Shown here: piece after piece, positions 17,625 through 27,715 of the stretch
Numbering within the stretch: the first letter of the stretch is position 1
Layout of the letters: the number at the start of each line of letters is the position of its first letter
Assembly: GCF_011193355.1 (NCBI RefSeq)
Contig: NZ_CP049780.1
Coordinates: 6,912,634 to 6,976,633 of the forward strand
From: Streptomyces sp. JB150
Lineage (GTDB): Bacteria; Actinomycetota; Actinomycetes; Streptomycetales; Streptomycetaceae
Length of the DNA: 64,000 nt
Reading direction: 5' to 3'
Translations under genes and position numbers: made by a program
The notes under the pieces: generated by a model
Database searches by the model: none
The model's input: the letters and a program-made list of their open reading frames with translations, nothing else
What the model was told of the DNA's origin: nothing

Positions 17625-18899
17625 TCAGTTCTCCTGTGCCAGGCGCTTGTTGATCTCGCCCTCGACGTCCTTGGCGGCGGCCGCCGGGGACTTGCCGGAG
17701 AGGACGGAGGTCATGTACCTCTTGATCGGGTTGGGCGTGTTCTCCACCGCGGCCCACTCGGGGATCAGCGGCGTGGTACCGCCCACCGAGGCGGCCGGGG
17801 CCGCGGCCTCGGCGACCGCGTTGCCCTTGAGGACGGACTGCAGGGACTCCTTGTTGGGCACGACGCCGTTGGCCTTGGCCAGCTTGCCCTCGAACTCGTC
17901 GGACAGGGCGACCTTCAGGAACTCCTTCGCCAGGTCCTGCTTCTCGCTGCCGGCGGCGACGGCGAGGTTGGAGCCGCCGAGGAAGACACCCTCGGGCTTG
18001 CCGGGCGTGTCACTGGGGATGGTGAAGTAGCCGAGGTCCTTCTCGATGGCGGGGTTGGCCTTGACGGCGGTGGCCGCCTCCCAGCCCATGCCGATGAACG
18101 CGCCGGTCCTGCCCTTGGCGAACACCTCGGCCTGCTGCGGCGTGGCCTCGTCCTTGTCCTTGGGCGCCTTGGAGTAGGAGGCGTACTTCTTGTAGATCTC
18201 CATCGCGGCGCCGACCTTCGGGTCGTCGAGGTTGGAGACGTACTTGTCGCCTTCCTTCTTCACCAGTTCGGCGTTCTGGCCGACGAGGAGGCCGACGAAG
18301 AAGTACCAGTTCTGGCCGGGCATGTAGATCGGCTCGGCGTCGGTCTTCTTGTCGATGGTCTCCAGGTCCTCGAAGAACTCGTCCCGGGTCTTCGGGGTGT
18401 CCTTGATACCGGCGTCCGCCCAGACCTTCTTGTTGTAGATGACGATCCGGTTGGCGAAGTACCAGGGAGCGCCGTACTGCTTGCCCTCGTAGATGGAGGA
18501 CTCGTTGAGGGTGGGGGTCCAGTCGGCCCCGATCTCCTTCTTCAGGTCGTCCAGTTCGGCGAGGCCGCCGGTGGCCGCGTACGCCGGGGTCTGGGTGTTG
18601 CCGATCTCGATGACGTCCGGCGGGTTGGACTCCGACAGGGCCGTGGTGACCTTCTGCTGGATGCCGTCCCACTTCTGCGTCTCGAACTCGACCTTGGCGC
18701 CCGTCTTCTTCTCGAAGGCGGTCTGCACCTCCTTGGTCCACTCCTCGGGCGCCGAGCCGTCCATCGTCCAGACGACCAGCGTCTGCCCCTTGAAGCCCTC
18801 GGGCCCCGAACCCCCGCCGTCGTCGCCGCTGCCCCCACATGCCGCAACGGAGAACACCATGCTCGCGATGCCGATCGCGGCTGTCAGCCTGCGCTTCAC
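17625..18899 (-). CDS. dasA: Sugar-binding lipoprotein, DasA-type
   Basis: 424 residues from GTG 18899, chosen because AGGAGGGG lies just upstream and the start KRRLTAAIGIASMVFSVAAC gives a clean lipoprotein signal with Cys in a VAAC lipobox. The mature protein is a cluster-B extracellular solute-binding protein (SBP family 1, for example VVWTMDGSAPEEW and PDVIEIGNTQ). The N-terminus closely resembles S. coelicolor DasA as I remember it, the binder of N-acetylglucosamine/chitobiose. First gene of a four-gene leftward operon; DasR-box-like palindromes lie 95-131 nt upstream. Confidence 0.8.
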   Translation of the reverse strand: MKRRLTAAIGIASMVFSVAACGGSGDDGGGSGPEGFKGQTLVVWTMDGSAPEEWTKEVQTAFEKKTGAKVEFETQKWDGIQQKVTTALSESNPPDVIEIGNTQTPAYAATGGLAELDDLKKEIGADWTPTLNESSIYEGKQYGAPWYFANRIVIYNKKVWADAGIKDTPKTRDEFFEDLETIDKKTDAEPIYMPGQNWYFFVGLLVGQNAELVKKEGDKYVSNLDDPKVGAAMEIYKKYASYSKAPKDKDEATPQQAEVFAKGRTGAFIGMGWEAATAVKANPAIEKDLGYFTIPSDTPGKPEGVFLGGSNLAVAAGSEKQDLAKEFLKVALSDEFEGKLAKANGVVPNKESLQSVLKGNAVAEAAAPAASVGGTTPLIPEWAAVENTPNPIKRYMTSVLSGKSPAAAAKDVEGEINKRLAQEN

Positions 18900-18993
18900 G
18901 CCACCCCTCCTCAGAATTGCTTGCTCACCCACGCCCTCGGTGGCGTCCTTCGCACGGCGCTGCTGCCCGGCGGGCTGGGGACCTGGCCTCGAA

Positions 18994-19005
18994 TGGTGTA
19001 GACCA
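18994..19005. promoter_or_regulatory. DasR-box-like palindrome upstream of dasA-like gene
   Basis: TGGTGTAGACCA, 11 of 12 matches to the dre core TGGTCTAGACCA that DasR binds. It lies 95 nt before the binding-protein start and just downstream of the predicted -10 element, a classic repressor position. Confidence 0.7.
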
Positions 19006-19014
19006 GCAGGGGCG

Positions 19015-19043
19015 AGCTTGGCCTAGACCTATGAGGCTGTCAA
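19015..19043 (-). promoter_or_regulatory. Predicted promoter of the das-type operon
   Basis: Read leftward: TTGACA at 19043-19038, a 17-nt spacer, and CAAGCT at 19020-19015. The DasR-box-like site at 19019-19030 lies in the spacer and the one at 18994-19005 just beyond the expected start point. Confidence 0.55.
19019..19030. promoter_or_regulatory. Second DasR-box-like palindrome upstream of dasA-like gene
   Basis: TGGCCTAGACCT, 10 of 12 matches to the dre core. It sits in the spacer of the predicted leftward promoter, about two helical turns from the site at 18994. Confidence 0.55.
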
Positions 19044-19157
19044 GAGCTGCCGGAAAAGGTGGTGCCGCCGTATCGTGAGGGTGATTCCGAAGGGCCGCAC
19101 GGCTCCCCGAGGGGGACCGCGCGTGACCAGTGCGCCTGTCCGGCCGCGGCCCATCTT

Positions 19158-19169
19158 TGGACTAGACCA
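19158..19169. promoter_or_regulatory. DasR-box-like palindrome upstream of the GntR gene
   Basis: TGGACTAGACCA, 11 of 12 matches to the dre core, 122 nt before the regulator's ATG. A TATAAC hexamer (19187-19192) lies downstream. Suggests autoregulation. Confidence 0.65.
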
Positions 19170-19290
19170 ACACCGGAACCCGCGGCTATAACGGTTTCGC
19201 CGAGCGTACGGCGCCCGATACCTCGGCCGTGCGAGCGAGCTGCGGCCGCTGACCGTGGGCTGCACCGGGCACCGGAGCCGAAGGCGGAAC

Positions 19291-20055
19291 ATGAGCATCG
19301 ACGTCAGCAGCGCCCGAAACGGGGGAAGGCCGCCGGAGACAAGCCAGCGGATCCCGAAGCACTACCGCATCAAGCAGCACCTGCTGCAGATGATCGGGGG
19401 CCGGACGCCCGGCTCACCCATGCCGGCCGAACGCTCGCTGGCCGTGGAGTTCCGCACGTCGCGCACCACCCTGCGCAAGGCGCTGCAGGAACTGGTCAGC
19501 GAGGGACGGCTGGACCGCGTCCAGGGCAAGGGCACCTTCGTCGCCCGGCCCAAGGTGTACCGGACCCTGCACCTGACCTCGTACACCGAGGACATGGCGG
19601 CCCAGGGCCTCGAACCCGCCTCACGCATCCTCGACATCGGTTACGTCCCGGCGGACGAGAAACTGGCCGGCTTACTCGGCCTGCGCACCGGCGACCGCGT
19701 CCTGCGCGTCGAACGGCTGCGCCTGGCCAGCGGCGAGCCGATGGCGATCGAGTCCACCCACCTGTCCGCGCAGCGGTTCCCGGGACTGCGGCTCGACCTG
19801 GGCCGGCACACCTCCCTCTACACCGCGCTCGCCGAGCAGTACGGCGTACGCCTGGCGGAGGCCGAGGAGACGATCGAGACGGCCCTGGCCACCCCGAGGG
19901 AGGCGGAACTGCTCGGCGCCGACGTCGGCCTGCCCATGCTGCTGCTCTCCCGCCACTCCTGGGACACGCGCGGCAGGCCGGTGGAGTGGGTGCGGTCGGT
20001 CTACCGCGGCTCCCGGTACAAGTTCGTGGCCACCCTCACCCGGCCCGCGCGCTGA
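19291..20055 (+). CDS. dasR: GntR/HutC-family regulator, DasR-like
   Basis: 254 residues. N-terminal winged helix (residues about 25-95: [20 protein letters not shown], then [15 protein letters not shown]) and a C-terminal UTRA effector domain. Long stretches, such as [14 protein letters not shown] and [12 protein letters not shown] segments, match DasR, the global repressor that responds to glucosamine-6-phosphate-type effectors. Divergent from the dasABC-type operon, as in the das locus. Leu128 is encoded by TTA (19672-19674), so translation probably needs the bldA tRNA. Differences from S. coelicolor DasR as I recall it suggest a paralogue is possible. Confidence 0.8.
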   Translation: MSIDVSSARNGGRPPETSQRIPKHYRIKQHLLQMIGGRTPGSPMPAERSLAVEFRTSRTTLRKALQELVSEGRLDRVQGKGTFVARPKVYRTLHLTSYTEDMAAQGLEPASRILDIGYVPADEKLAGLLGLRTGDRVLRVERLRLASGEPMAIESTHLSAQRFPGLRLDLGRHTSLYTALAEQYGVRLAEAEETIETALATPREAELLGADVGLPMLLLSRHSWDTRGRPVEWVRSVYRGSRYKFVATLTRPAR

Positions 20056-20086
20056 CGGCTGCCGGCCCCTCCACCCAAGGAGCTCC

Positions 20087-21505
20087 ATGCCGCCCCCCGT
20101 CGACGGCGCCCGGACCGCGTCCGAGCCCCGCGCGCCCGGACTGCTCTCCGCCCCGTACCGGTCCCGCACCCTGGCCATCGCCGCCACCTTCTTCCTGGTC
20201 GCCTTCGCCGGACTGGCCCTGGCGACCGCGATGCCCGTCGCCGTTCAGGAACTGGACGCCCTGCCGCTCTACGCCATCGCCTTCGGCGGATACCTCGCCG
20301 CCGGCCTCGCCGGCACGGTGGTGGGCGGCGGCTGGGCCGACCGGCGCGGACCCGCGGCCCCGCTCAACGCCGGCTGCCTGTGCTTCGTCGGCGGATCGGC
20401 GCTCGCGGGCATGGCGCCCTCCATCATGCCGTTCCTGGCCGGCCGCCTGGCGCAGGGCGCGGGCGGCGGGGCGGTGACCGTCGCCCTGTACGTGATGGTC
20501 GGACGCGGCTATCCGCCCGCGCTGCGCCCGCGCATGTTCTCCGTCGTCACGGCGTGCTGGATCCTGCCGTCCATGGTGGGCCCCGCCATCGCCGGCGCCG
20601 TCACCGAACACCTGTCGTGGCGCTGGGTGTTCCACGGCATCGCCGTGTTCACGCTGGTCACGACGGCCCTGCTGCGGCGCCCGCTCGCCGCCCTGCCGCA
20701 CGACGGGGCGGCGGCGGAGGAACCCGCCACCCGCGTCGGCCCGGCGGTCACCGTCGCCGTCGGGGCGGGGCTGCTGCAGTACGCCGCCGCCCAGCCCTCC
20801 CCGCGCACCGCCGTGCTCGCCGCGGCCGGGCTCCTGGCCGTCGCGGCGGGGCTGCGCGGCCTCCTGCCCGCCGGGACGCTGCGCGCGCGTCCCGGCATAC
20901 CGGCCCTGGTGCTGGTGCGCGGACTGGCGGCCGCCGCCTACTTCGCGACCGAGTCGTACGTGCCGCTGCTGCTGGTCAACGAGCGCGGCTGGTCACCGAC
21001 CGCCGCGGGCTACTCGCTCACCTGCGCGGCGCTCGCCTGGGCCGCCGCCTCCTGGCTCCAGGGCAGACCGCACCTGTCCCCGCGACGCCGGCACGTCATC
21101 CTGCTGGGCGCCCTCGTCCACAGCGCGGGGACCGCGCTGACGCTCGCCGGGGTCCTGCGCGCGGCACCCGCCGTCACGGCCCCGGCCGGCTTCACCGTGG
21201 CGGCCTTCGGCATGGGCCTGCTGCTCCCGAGCGTGGGCGTGCTCACCCTCGACCAGTCACCGCCCGGACGGCAAGGCGCCAACACCGCCGCGCTCCAGGT
21301 CGCCGACAGCCTGTGCAGCGTCCTGCTCATCGGGGTGTGCGGCGCCCTCTTCGGCGCTCTGCACACGGCCGCCGGCTCCGACACCGCCGCCTTCGCCGCG
21401 GTCTGCGCGGCCGCCCTGGCCACCACGCTGCTCGCCGCGCTGGCCGCCCGCCGCATCGGGGCTCCCGCGCCGGCGGCCGCCGCCCCGAAAGACCAATTGG
21501 CCTAG
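20087..21505 (+). CDS. MFS transporter (drug-efflux type)
   Basis: 472 residues, about 12-14 hydrophobic helices. MFS motif A-like loop GGGWADRRGPAAPL near residues 81-94 and motif C-like ILPSMVGPAIAG near 160-171 indicate a proton antiporter of the DHA/EmrB type. It starts 31 nt after the dasR-like gene and probably shares its transcript. The stop codon lies inside the palindrome at 21498-21509. Substrate unknown; export of the product of the locus to the right is possible. Confidence 0.82.
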   Translation: MPPPVDGARTASEPRAPGLLSAPYRSRTLAIAATFFLVAFAGLALATAMPVAVQELDALPLYAIAFGGYLAAGLAGTVVGGGWADRRGPAAPLNAGCLCFVGGSALAGMAPSIMPFLAGRLAQGAGGGAVTVALYVMVGRGYPPALRPRMFSVVTACWILPSMVGPAIAGAVTEHLSWRWVFHGIAVFTLVTTALLRRPLAALPHDGAAAEEPATRVGPAVTVAVGAGLLQYAAAQPSPRTAVLAAAGLLAVAAGLRGLLPAGTLRARPGIPALVLVRGLAAAAYFATESYVPLLLVNERGWSPTAAGYSLTCAALAWAAASWLQGRPHLSPRRRHVILLGALVHSAGTALTLAGVLRAAPAVTAPAGFTVAAFGMGLLLPSVGVLTLDQSPPGRQGANTAALQVADSLCSVLLIGVCGALFGALHTAAGSDTAAFAAVCAAALATTLLAALAARRIGAPAPAAAAPKDQLA

Positions 21506-21509
21506 ACCT
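21498..21509. promoter_or_regulatory. DasR-box-like palindrome before the aldo/keto reductase
   Basis: TGGCCTAGACCT, 10 of 12 matches to the dre core and identical to the site at 19019. It overlaps the MFS stop codon and lies 66 nt before the next start; a TATACA hexamer is at 21527-21532. Confidence 0.5.
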
Positions 21510-21574
21510 TTTGGAGGTCGGGGCGGTATACACGGGGGAACGCCCGGCCCCCGAACCCGGAGGAACCACTCCCC

Positions 21575-22513
<939 letters not shown>

Positions 22514-22532
22514 CCGGACCGCGCGCACCACT

Positions 22533-22565
22533 GAGCGGCGCCCGGCGGCAGACCGGGCGCCGCTC
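22533..22565. terminator. 13-bp hairpin between convergent genes
   Basis: Arms 22533-22545 and 22553-22565 pair perfectly over 13 bp with a 7-nt loop, between the convergent aldo/keto reductase and EEP-family genes. Suitable as a two-way terminator. Confidence 0.8.
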
Positions 22566-22571
22566 GCCGCC

Positions 22572-22622
22572 CGGTTCAGGGGACCGGTGACACCAGTGCG
22601 GTTCAGGGGACCGGTGACACCA
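22572..22622. repeat. 24-bp tandem duplication over the EEP gene's stop codon
   Basis: Two identical 24-bp copies (22572-22595 and 22599-22622), period 27. The right copy contains the last codons (SPV) and stop of the leftward EEP gene, so the left copy is a duplicate of the gene's end. Confidence 0.85.
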
Positions 22623-23709
22623 CCAGCTCCTGCAGCTGGTGGTCGGAGAGGCCGGCCGGGTCGTCGAAGGCGTACCGGTGCACCCGCAACTGCTCGTCGG
22701 TGAACGCCCAGTCCAGCCGCCACAGAGCCGGGCCGCCGGCCTTCCAGGTGCGCGGCACGAGCGTGCCGGAGGCGGGCAGCGCGTCGCGCAGGGTGCCGCG
22801 CAGCCCGTCCAGTTCCCCCATGGCCGGCGTGGTGTTGAAGTCCCCCGCCACGAACACGGGACGCGGATTGGCGGCGACGTCGCGCCGCAGGGCCTCGTAC
22901 TGCCGCTGCCGCGCGGCGGAACGCCGGTGCACCTCCGCGTAGAAGCCGCCGGTGAGCGGGCTGCGGAGGATGTCGAGCTGCACGGGGACGTGCACGTTGT
23001 AGAACGAGACGACCCGGCCGCGCACGTCGATGTCCGTGCGCAGCACCTTGCCCCGCTCGAAGACCTCCCGCCAGGGGGACCCGCGCTCCAGCCGGCGGGC
23101 CGGACCGACGGCCGGCCGGGCGACGAAGGGAAAGCGGGAGAGGGTGACCTGCTCACCGAGCACCGCGACGTGGTACCCGGGGAACTCGCTGCGGATCCTC
23201 GCCAGCCGGTCGATGGGCGCGGGCCGTTCGTCCACCCACGCAAGGTACTCCTGCAGCAGGTAGACGTCGGCGTCCTTCGCCCGGAGATAGCGGTAGAACC
23301 GGCCGGCGTCGTCGGTGGTGTCCCAGTACTCCGTGTTCCACGAGACGACCTTCAGCGCTCCCGCGGGCGCCGGGCCCGCCGCCGCGCCGGGGCGCAGCGC
23401 CGCCCAGTTGACGCCGGCACGGGTCAGCCCCGTGAGCAGCAGGAGCGCCAGGACCGGAACCAGCCACCGGCGCACCGGGCGCGCGCCCGGCAGCCACACC
23501 AGCGCGAGCAGGGCGAGGGGCACCGCCAGGAAGCCCAGTGGCGGGACCAGATCGGCGAGCAGCCACAGCCACCAGCGGCCGCTGAGCGCGAGGTTGAGCA
23601 GTGAGTACGCCGCCCACAGCGCGGTCAGCGCGACCAGAACCCTCCCGGTCACGCTCCGGCGGCCCTCGGTGCGTGTTACCGGGGAGGGGTCGGTGGGGGA
23701 AGGCGCCAT
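22603..23709 (-). CDS. Membrane-anchored endonuclease/exonuclease/phosphatase-fold hydrolase
   Basis: 368 residues from ATG 23709 (GTG 23730, with a closer GGAGGG, is an alternative). Three hydrophobic helices occupy residues about 20-110, followed by an EEP-fold domain: VVSWNTEYW, LLQEYLAW, GDFNTTPAMG, DWAFTDEQ and SDHQLQE supply the metal and catalytic residues. The active domain should face outside the cytoplasm. The family cleaves phosphodiesters or phosphomonoesters, including lipid and sugar phosphates. It is clearly paralogous to the protein at 30705-31922 and, like it, sits beside a GT2 gene. Confidence 0.82.
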   Translation of the reverse strand: MAPSPTDPSPVTRTEGRRSVTGRVLVALTALWAAYSLLNLALSGRWWLWLLADLVPPLGFLAVPLALLALVWLPGARPVRRWLVPVLALLLLTGLTRAGVNWAALRPGAAAGPAPAGALKVVSWNTEYWDTTDDAGRFYRYLRAKDADVYLLQEYLAWVDERPAPIDRLARIRSEFPGYHVAVLGEQVTLSRFPFVARPAVGPARRLERGSPWREVFERGKVLRTDIDVRGRVVSFYNVHVPVQLDILRSPLTGGFYAEVHRRSAARQRQYEALRRDVAANPRPVFVAGDFNTTPAMGELDGLRGTLRDALPASGTLVPRTWKAGGPALWRLDWAFTDEQLRVHRYAFDDPAGLSDHQLQELVVSPVP

Positions 23710-23893
23710 GGTTTCCGGGGGAGCCGACACACGTCCCTCCAGGGAGCGTTCGTACGGATCTTCGGCGAACGAGCGGCTGAAGACTAACAGTCGGCCCACC
23801 GGGGCGGATGCCCGGCGAACGGCCGTCCCGCGGGGCAGCACCCGATACAGGATCGATACCAGGTCGATACGGAGCGCAACTGAACTGAGCGGC

Positions 23894-24934
23894 ATGCCAC
23901 ATTCCGTGTCAGTGGTGATCCCGGCCCACAACTCCGCCCGCACCCTTGCAGCGTGCCTGGACTCGGTGTACGCCCAGACCTGTCCGATCCACGAGGTGAT
24001 CGTGGTGGACGACGGCAGCACCGACGCCACGGCGCGGATCGCCCGAGGTTATCCCTGCACGCTGATCCGGCACGACCCCAACCGCGGTGTCTCCGCCGCC
24101 AGGAACACCGGTATCGCCGCCGCCACCGGCGACATCCTCTTCTTCCTGGACTCCGACGAGGCGCTCACCCCCGACTCGGTGGCGAGCGCGCTGCACATCC
24201 TGGACGCCGACCCCGAGTGCGGGTGCGTGCACGGTGTGATCGCGCCCGAGCCGCTCTTCGACGACGGACCCGTCGAGCACTACAAGGTGCTGCACGCCCA
24301 CTGGTGGCGCCTGCGCGGCGTCGGCGAGGTGGAGACCGCGTTCTTCGCCCAGGCCGCCGTACGCCGCGAGGTCTTCGAGCAACTGGGCGGCTTCGACGAG
24401 CGGTTGCGGGACTCGGAGGACCTGGAGTTCAGCGACCGGCTCGCGCCGCACTGGAAGATCGTGCTCACCGACCGGATCGTGGCCCGGCACGACGAGGAGG
24501 ACCGGCTCGGCGCGCTGCTCGGTGAAACGTTCCGACGGGCGCTGCTGCTGGTCCCGGCGCTGCGGTCGGCGCGCCAGGGCGGGCGCCGCAACCTCACGGC
24601 CAACAGCCCCGCCTCGGTGGCCTCGGCCGCCGCGCTCTTCGCCTCGCTGCCGCTCGCCGCGCTCCTCGCCGCACCGCCGTTCGCCGCGCTGCCGCTCGCC
24701 GGGTGGCTGCCCGCACTGCCCGCGCTCTTCCTGCTCGCGTTCTGCGCCGCGAACCTCGGACTGCTGCGCTTCGTCGCCCGGCGCCGGGGTGCGCGGTTCC
24801 TGCCCTTCTTCGTGGGCGTCCACCTGGCCACCCACGCCGCCCTGCTCGGCGGTGCCGCGCTCGGCGCCCTGCGGCCGCGGAGCACGAGCCGGACCGGGCG
24901 CGGTGCGCCGCCGCGGGCGGAGGCGACGCGGTGA
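23894..24934 (+). CDS. GT2 glycosyltransferase with C-terminal membrane helices
   Basis: 346 residues. GT-A fold: SVVIPAHNSARTLAACLDSV at the N-terminus, nucleotide site VVDDGSTD, and the metal-binding DxD as FLDSDEA near residue 84. Two or three hydrophobic helices near residues 240-325 place it at the membrane, as in polyprenyl-phosphate sugar transferases. Resembles the GT2 at 29704-30708 along its length. Its stop overlaps the following flippase-like gene (GTGA). Confidence 0.85.
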   Translation: MPHSVSVVIPAHNSARTLAACLDSVYAQTCPIHEVIVVDDGSTDATARIARGYPCTLIRHDPNRGVSAARNTGIAAATGDILFFLDSDEALTPDSVASALHILDADPECGCVHGVIAPEPLFDDGPVEHYKVLHAHWWRLRGVGEVETAFFAQAAVRREVFEQLGGFDERLRDSEDLEFSDRLAPHWKIVLTDRIVARHDEEDRLGALLGETFRRALLLVPALRSARQGGRRNLTANSPASVASAAALFASLPLAALLAAPPFAALPLAGWLPALPALFLLAFCAANLGLLRFVARRRGARFLPFFVGVHLATHAALLGGAALGALRPRSTSRTGRGAPPRAEATR

Positions 24935-26121
24935 TCGACCGACTGCGCCGGCTGCTCACGCCGGTCATCGTGCTCGCCGCGCTGGTGGGCGTCTGGTTCC
25001 TCGTCCGCAACGGGGGTGTCTCCGCCGCGCGGGAGTTCGCCCGCCCCCAGGCGGTGCCGCTGCTGGCCGGTGCCCTCCTCACCAACGTCGCCGGGCTCGT
25101 TCTCGCCGTGCACGCCTGGCGGGTCCTGATCCCGGGCGAGCACGGACTGCGTGGCCTGTACGCGGCGAAGGTGTACTTCCTCGGACAGCTCAGCAAGTAC
25201 CTCCCCGGACGGGTCTGGGGCGTGCTCACCCACGTGGCGCACGGCCGCGCCGTCGGCATCCCGGCCGCGCAGATGACCTCGGCCTATGTGCTGAGCCTGG
25301 CCCTGACCCTGCTCACCGGGGCCGGTGTCGCCCTGCTCGCGGCGCCGGTCGCGCTGCCCGGCCAGTGGCCGTGGCTGGTGCTCCCGGCCGCGCTGTTCGT
25401 GCTGTGCCTGGTGCGGCCCGCCCTCGCCACCCGGCCGGTGTCCGCCCTGGCCCGGCTGCTGCGCAAGCCCGTGGAGCAGCCGGGGGACCCCGCGGTGCGG
25501 CGGGCCATCCTGCTCGCCGTCGCCTCCTGGGTGGCCTCCGGACTGCACCTGTGGTTCCTGGTCCTGGCGCTGGGCGCGCCGGTGTGGGCGGGACTGGGCG
25601 CCTCGGTCGGCGCCTTCGCGCTCGCCACGGTCATCAGCAGCCTCGCCCTGATCATCCCCGACGGCTGGGGCGTGCGGGAGCTCACCATCACCGCCGCGCT
25701 CGCCACCGTCCTGCCCCCGGGCGCCGCGGCCACCGCGGCCCTGGCCAGCCGCCTCGTCTGCGTCGTGGCCGAACTGGGCAGCTCGGCCGTCGTCCTGTGC
25801 TGGTCCCGCTTCACCGCCGCACCGGCGCTCCCGTCGGACGCGGCCCCTGAGCCGCCGGGGACGACGAACGTCCCTTCCGGGGCGTCCGGCCCGGCGAGCG
25901 AAACTCCCGCCCAGCCTGGGCCGGCGAGCGACACCTCTGCCCCGCCTGGGCCGGCGAGCGACACCCCCACCCCGCCAGGGCCGGCGAGCGAGACGTCCGT
26001 GCTGTCCGGGCCGCCGGCCGTCACCCCCGCGCGGCCGCGCGGACGCAGGTCCGCTCCTCCGGCCACCGCCTCCCTGCCGACGAGCCCGGCGGCCCCCCAA
26101 CCCCCTCTTCCGCGCCCCTAG
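24931..26121 (+). CDS. Flippase-like membrane protein (LPG synthase TM / UPF0104 type)
   Basis: 396 residues, about eight helices over residues 10-300. The pattern (FLGQLSKYLPGRVWGVL, then IIPDGWGVREL) matches the lysylphosphatidylglycerol-synthase transmembrane family, several members of which act with lipid-linked sugars. GTG start coupled to the GT2 gene. The cytoplasmic tail from about residue 305 is Pro/Ala-rich and contains four 10-residue repeats (GPASxTxxxP). Likely handles the lipid-linked product of its neighbours; this is inference. Confidence 0.75.
   Translation: MIDRLRRLLTPVIVLAALVGVWFLVRNGGVSAAREFARPQAVPLLAGALLTNVAGLVLAVHAWRVLIPGEHGLRGLYAAKVYFLGQLSKYLPGRVWGVLTHVAHGRAVGIPAAQMTSAYVLSLALTLLTGAGVALLAAPVALPGQWPWLVLPAALFVLCLVRPALATRPVSALARLLRKPVEQPGDPAVRRAILLAVASWVASGLHLWFLVLALGAPVWAGLGASVGAFALATVISSLALIIPDGWGVRELTITAALATVLPPGAAATAALASRLVCVVAELGSSAVVLCWSRFTAAPALPSDAAPEPPGTTNVPSGASGPASETPAQPGPASDTSAPPGPASDTPTPPGPASETSVLSGPPAVTPARPRGRRSAPPATASLPTSPAAPQPPLPRP
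25888..26007. repeat. Four 30-bp in-frame tandem repeats
   Basis: Units begin at 25888, 25918, 25948 and 25978, each opening with a near-identical GGCCGGCGAGCGA core. They encode the repeated GPASxT motif in the C-terminal tail of the flippase-like protein and are probably variable in copy number. Confidence 0.85.
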
Positions 26122-26134
26122 TCCAGACCGGTCT
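26119..26134. promoter_or_regulatory. Weak DasR-box-like site and AGACCGGTCT palindrome
   Basis: TAGTCCAGACCG (26119-26130) matches the dre core at 9 of 12 positions and overlaps the 10-bp palindrome at 26125-26134. It lies in the 193-nt gap before the aminotransferase operon and overlaps the preceding stop codon. No convincing promoter was found next to it. Confidence 0.3.
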
Positions 26135-26314
26135 TCCGCGTCGCTGGTTCGACCATGCCACGCACTGCCCCAGTTGACCCTTGCCTCCCACACCCCCCAG
26201 CTCACGATTCACCTCCCGTCTCCCACCCCCCTGGTCCCGGAGGTCCCACGGACGCGCCCACGGCGCGCGGTCCGCGGCACCGATCGGCCCGCACGCTCAT
26301 GAGGAGAGAAACCC

Positions 26315-27715
26315 GTGTACACCCTGGATGACGCCGAACGCCTCGAGGTCGGCGAGGTACACGACCTTTACCGACGGCACGTGAACAAGAGCCAGGTCGC
26401 CCTGATGACCTCGTTCGGGTTCGGCCGCGAACTCGTCGACCACGCCGAGGGCGCCTACCTCACCCTGAAGGACGGCCGGCGCGTCCTCGACCTGACCGGC
26501 GGCGTCGGCGTCCTCAACCACGGTCACAACCACCCCCGCATCCTCGCCGTACGCGAACGCTTCGCCCAGCAGCGCCGGATGGAGGTCCACAAGACCTACT
26601 TCTCGCCCTACCTGGCCGCGCTCGGCCACAACCTCGCCGAGGTGATGCCCGGCGACCTGTCGATGTCGTTCCTGCCCAACTCCGGCGCGGAGGCGGTCGA
26701 GGGCGCGGTCAAGCTCGCCTACAAGTACCACGGCGGAAAGCGCGGCACCGTCCTGCGCGCGGACTGTGCCTTCCACGGCAAGCTGCTCGGCTCGGGCGGC
26801 CTCACCGGCCAGAACCAGTTCGCCTTCCCGACCATCCCCGGCATCGACACCTTCCGCTACGGGGACCTGGACTCGGTGCGCTCGGCGATCGGACGCCACC
26901 CCAAGGACGTCTACGCGATCCTCGTCGAACCCTTCAGCGCCTCGACCATCCAGTGGTGCTCCGAGCACTTCCTGCGCGGGCTGCGGGAATTGTGCACCCA
27001 GCACGACATCGTGCTGATCTTCGACGAGATCTACACGGGTTGGGGCAAGACCGGCAGCATGTTCTACTTCATGCGCTACCCCGGACTGATCCCGGACGTG
27101 GTCACCACCTCCAAGTCCTTCGGCGGCGGCAAGTCCTCCGTCTCCGCCTACGTGGCGCGCGAGCCCGTCTTCCGCAAGGCCTACGACAACCTCGGCGACG
27201 CCCTGCTCAACTCGACGTCCACCACCTACTACGGCTTCGGCGAGGAGTGCGCCACAGCGCTGGAGGCCGTCAACATCGCCGTGGAGGACGACTACCCGGC
27301 CCGCGCCCGGGCCCTCGAAGCCGTCCTGGAGCCCGGACTGGCCCGCCTCGCCAAGGAACACCCCGACGCGATCGGACACGTCGCGGGCGCCGGCGCGCTG
27401 TGGGGCGTCTTCATCGACGGCGGCCCGAAGATCCTCGACCTGGTGGCCAAGCTCGCCCCCGGCGGCATGGCCAAGGACCCGCGGTTCAAGGCGAAGCTCG
27501 TCACCTGCGCGGTGATCAACGCCCTGTACGAGGACCACGACATCTTCGCCTACTACACGCTCAACGGCCGCAATCCGCTGATCCTCGGCCCCTCACTGGT
27601 CACCGAGCCCGACGAGGCCGAGCGCGCGGTCGACGCGCTCGGCGAGGTCCTGGACCGGGGCCTGGGCCGGCTGGTCACCCGTTTCATCAAGCAGAAGGTG
27701 AGCTCACAGTGGTGA
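26315..27715 (+). CDS. Class III PLP aminotransferase
   Basis: 466 residues, GTG start with GAGGAGAG 5 nt upstream. Fold-type I aminotransferase of class III: TGGVGVLNHGHNHPRI (residues 57-72), the Asp that holds the PLP ring in IFDEIYTGWGKTG, and the Schiff-base lysine K267 in TTSKSFGGG. Typical acceptors are aldehydes or keto sugars. First gene of a tight five-gene operon with an epimerase, a prenyl-phosphate phosphoribosyltransferase-like protein, a GT2 and an EEP hydrolase, so amination of a lipid-linked or free keto sugar is a reasonable guess. Confidence 0.87.
   Translation: MYTLDDAERLEVGEVHDLYRRHVNKSQVALMTSFGFGRELVDHAEGAYLTLKDGRRVLDLTGGVGVLNHGHNHPRILAVRERFAQQRRMEVHKTYFSPYLAALGHNLAEVMPGDLSMSFLPNSGAEAVEGAVKLAYKYHGGKRGTVLRADCAFHGKLLGSGGLTGQNQFAFPTIPGIDTFRYGDLDSVRSAIGRHPKDVYAILVEPFSASTIQWCSEHFLRGLRELCTQHDIVLIFDEIYTGWGKTGSMFYFMRYPGLIPDVVTTSKSFGGGKSSVSAYVAREPVFRKAYDNLGDALLNSTSTTYYGFGEECATALEAVNIAVEDDYPARARALEAVLEPGLARLAKEHPDAIGHVAGAGALWGVFIDGGPKILDLVAKLAPGGMAKDPRFKAKLVTCAVINALYEDHDIFAYYTLNGRNPLILGPSLVTEPDEAERAVDALGEVLDRGLGRLVTRFIKQKVSSQW

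Noticed and set aside
22572..26007. Tandem repeats as a CRISPR array
   Set aside because: The repeats are contiguous, in frame or at a gene end, with no spacers and no cas genes.
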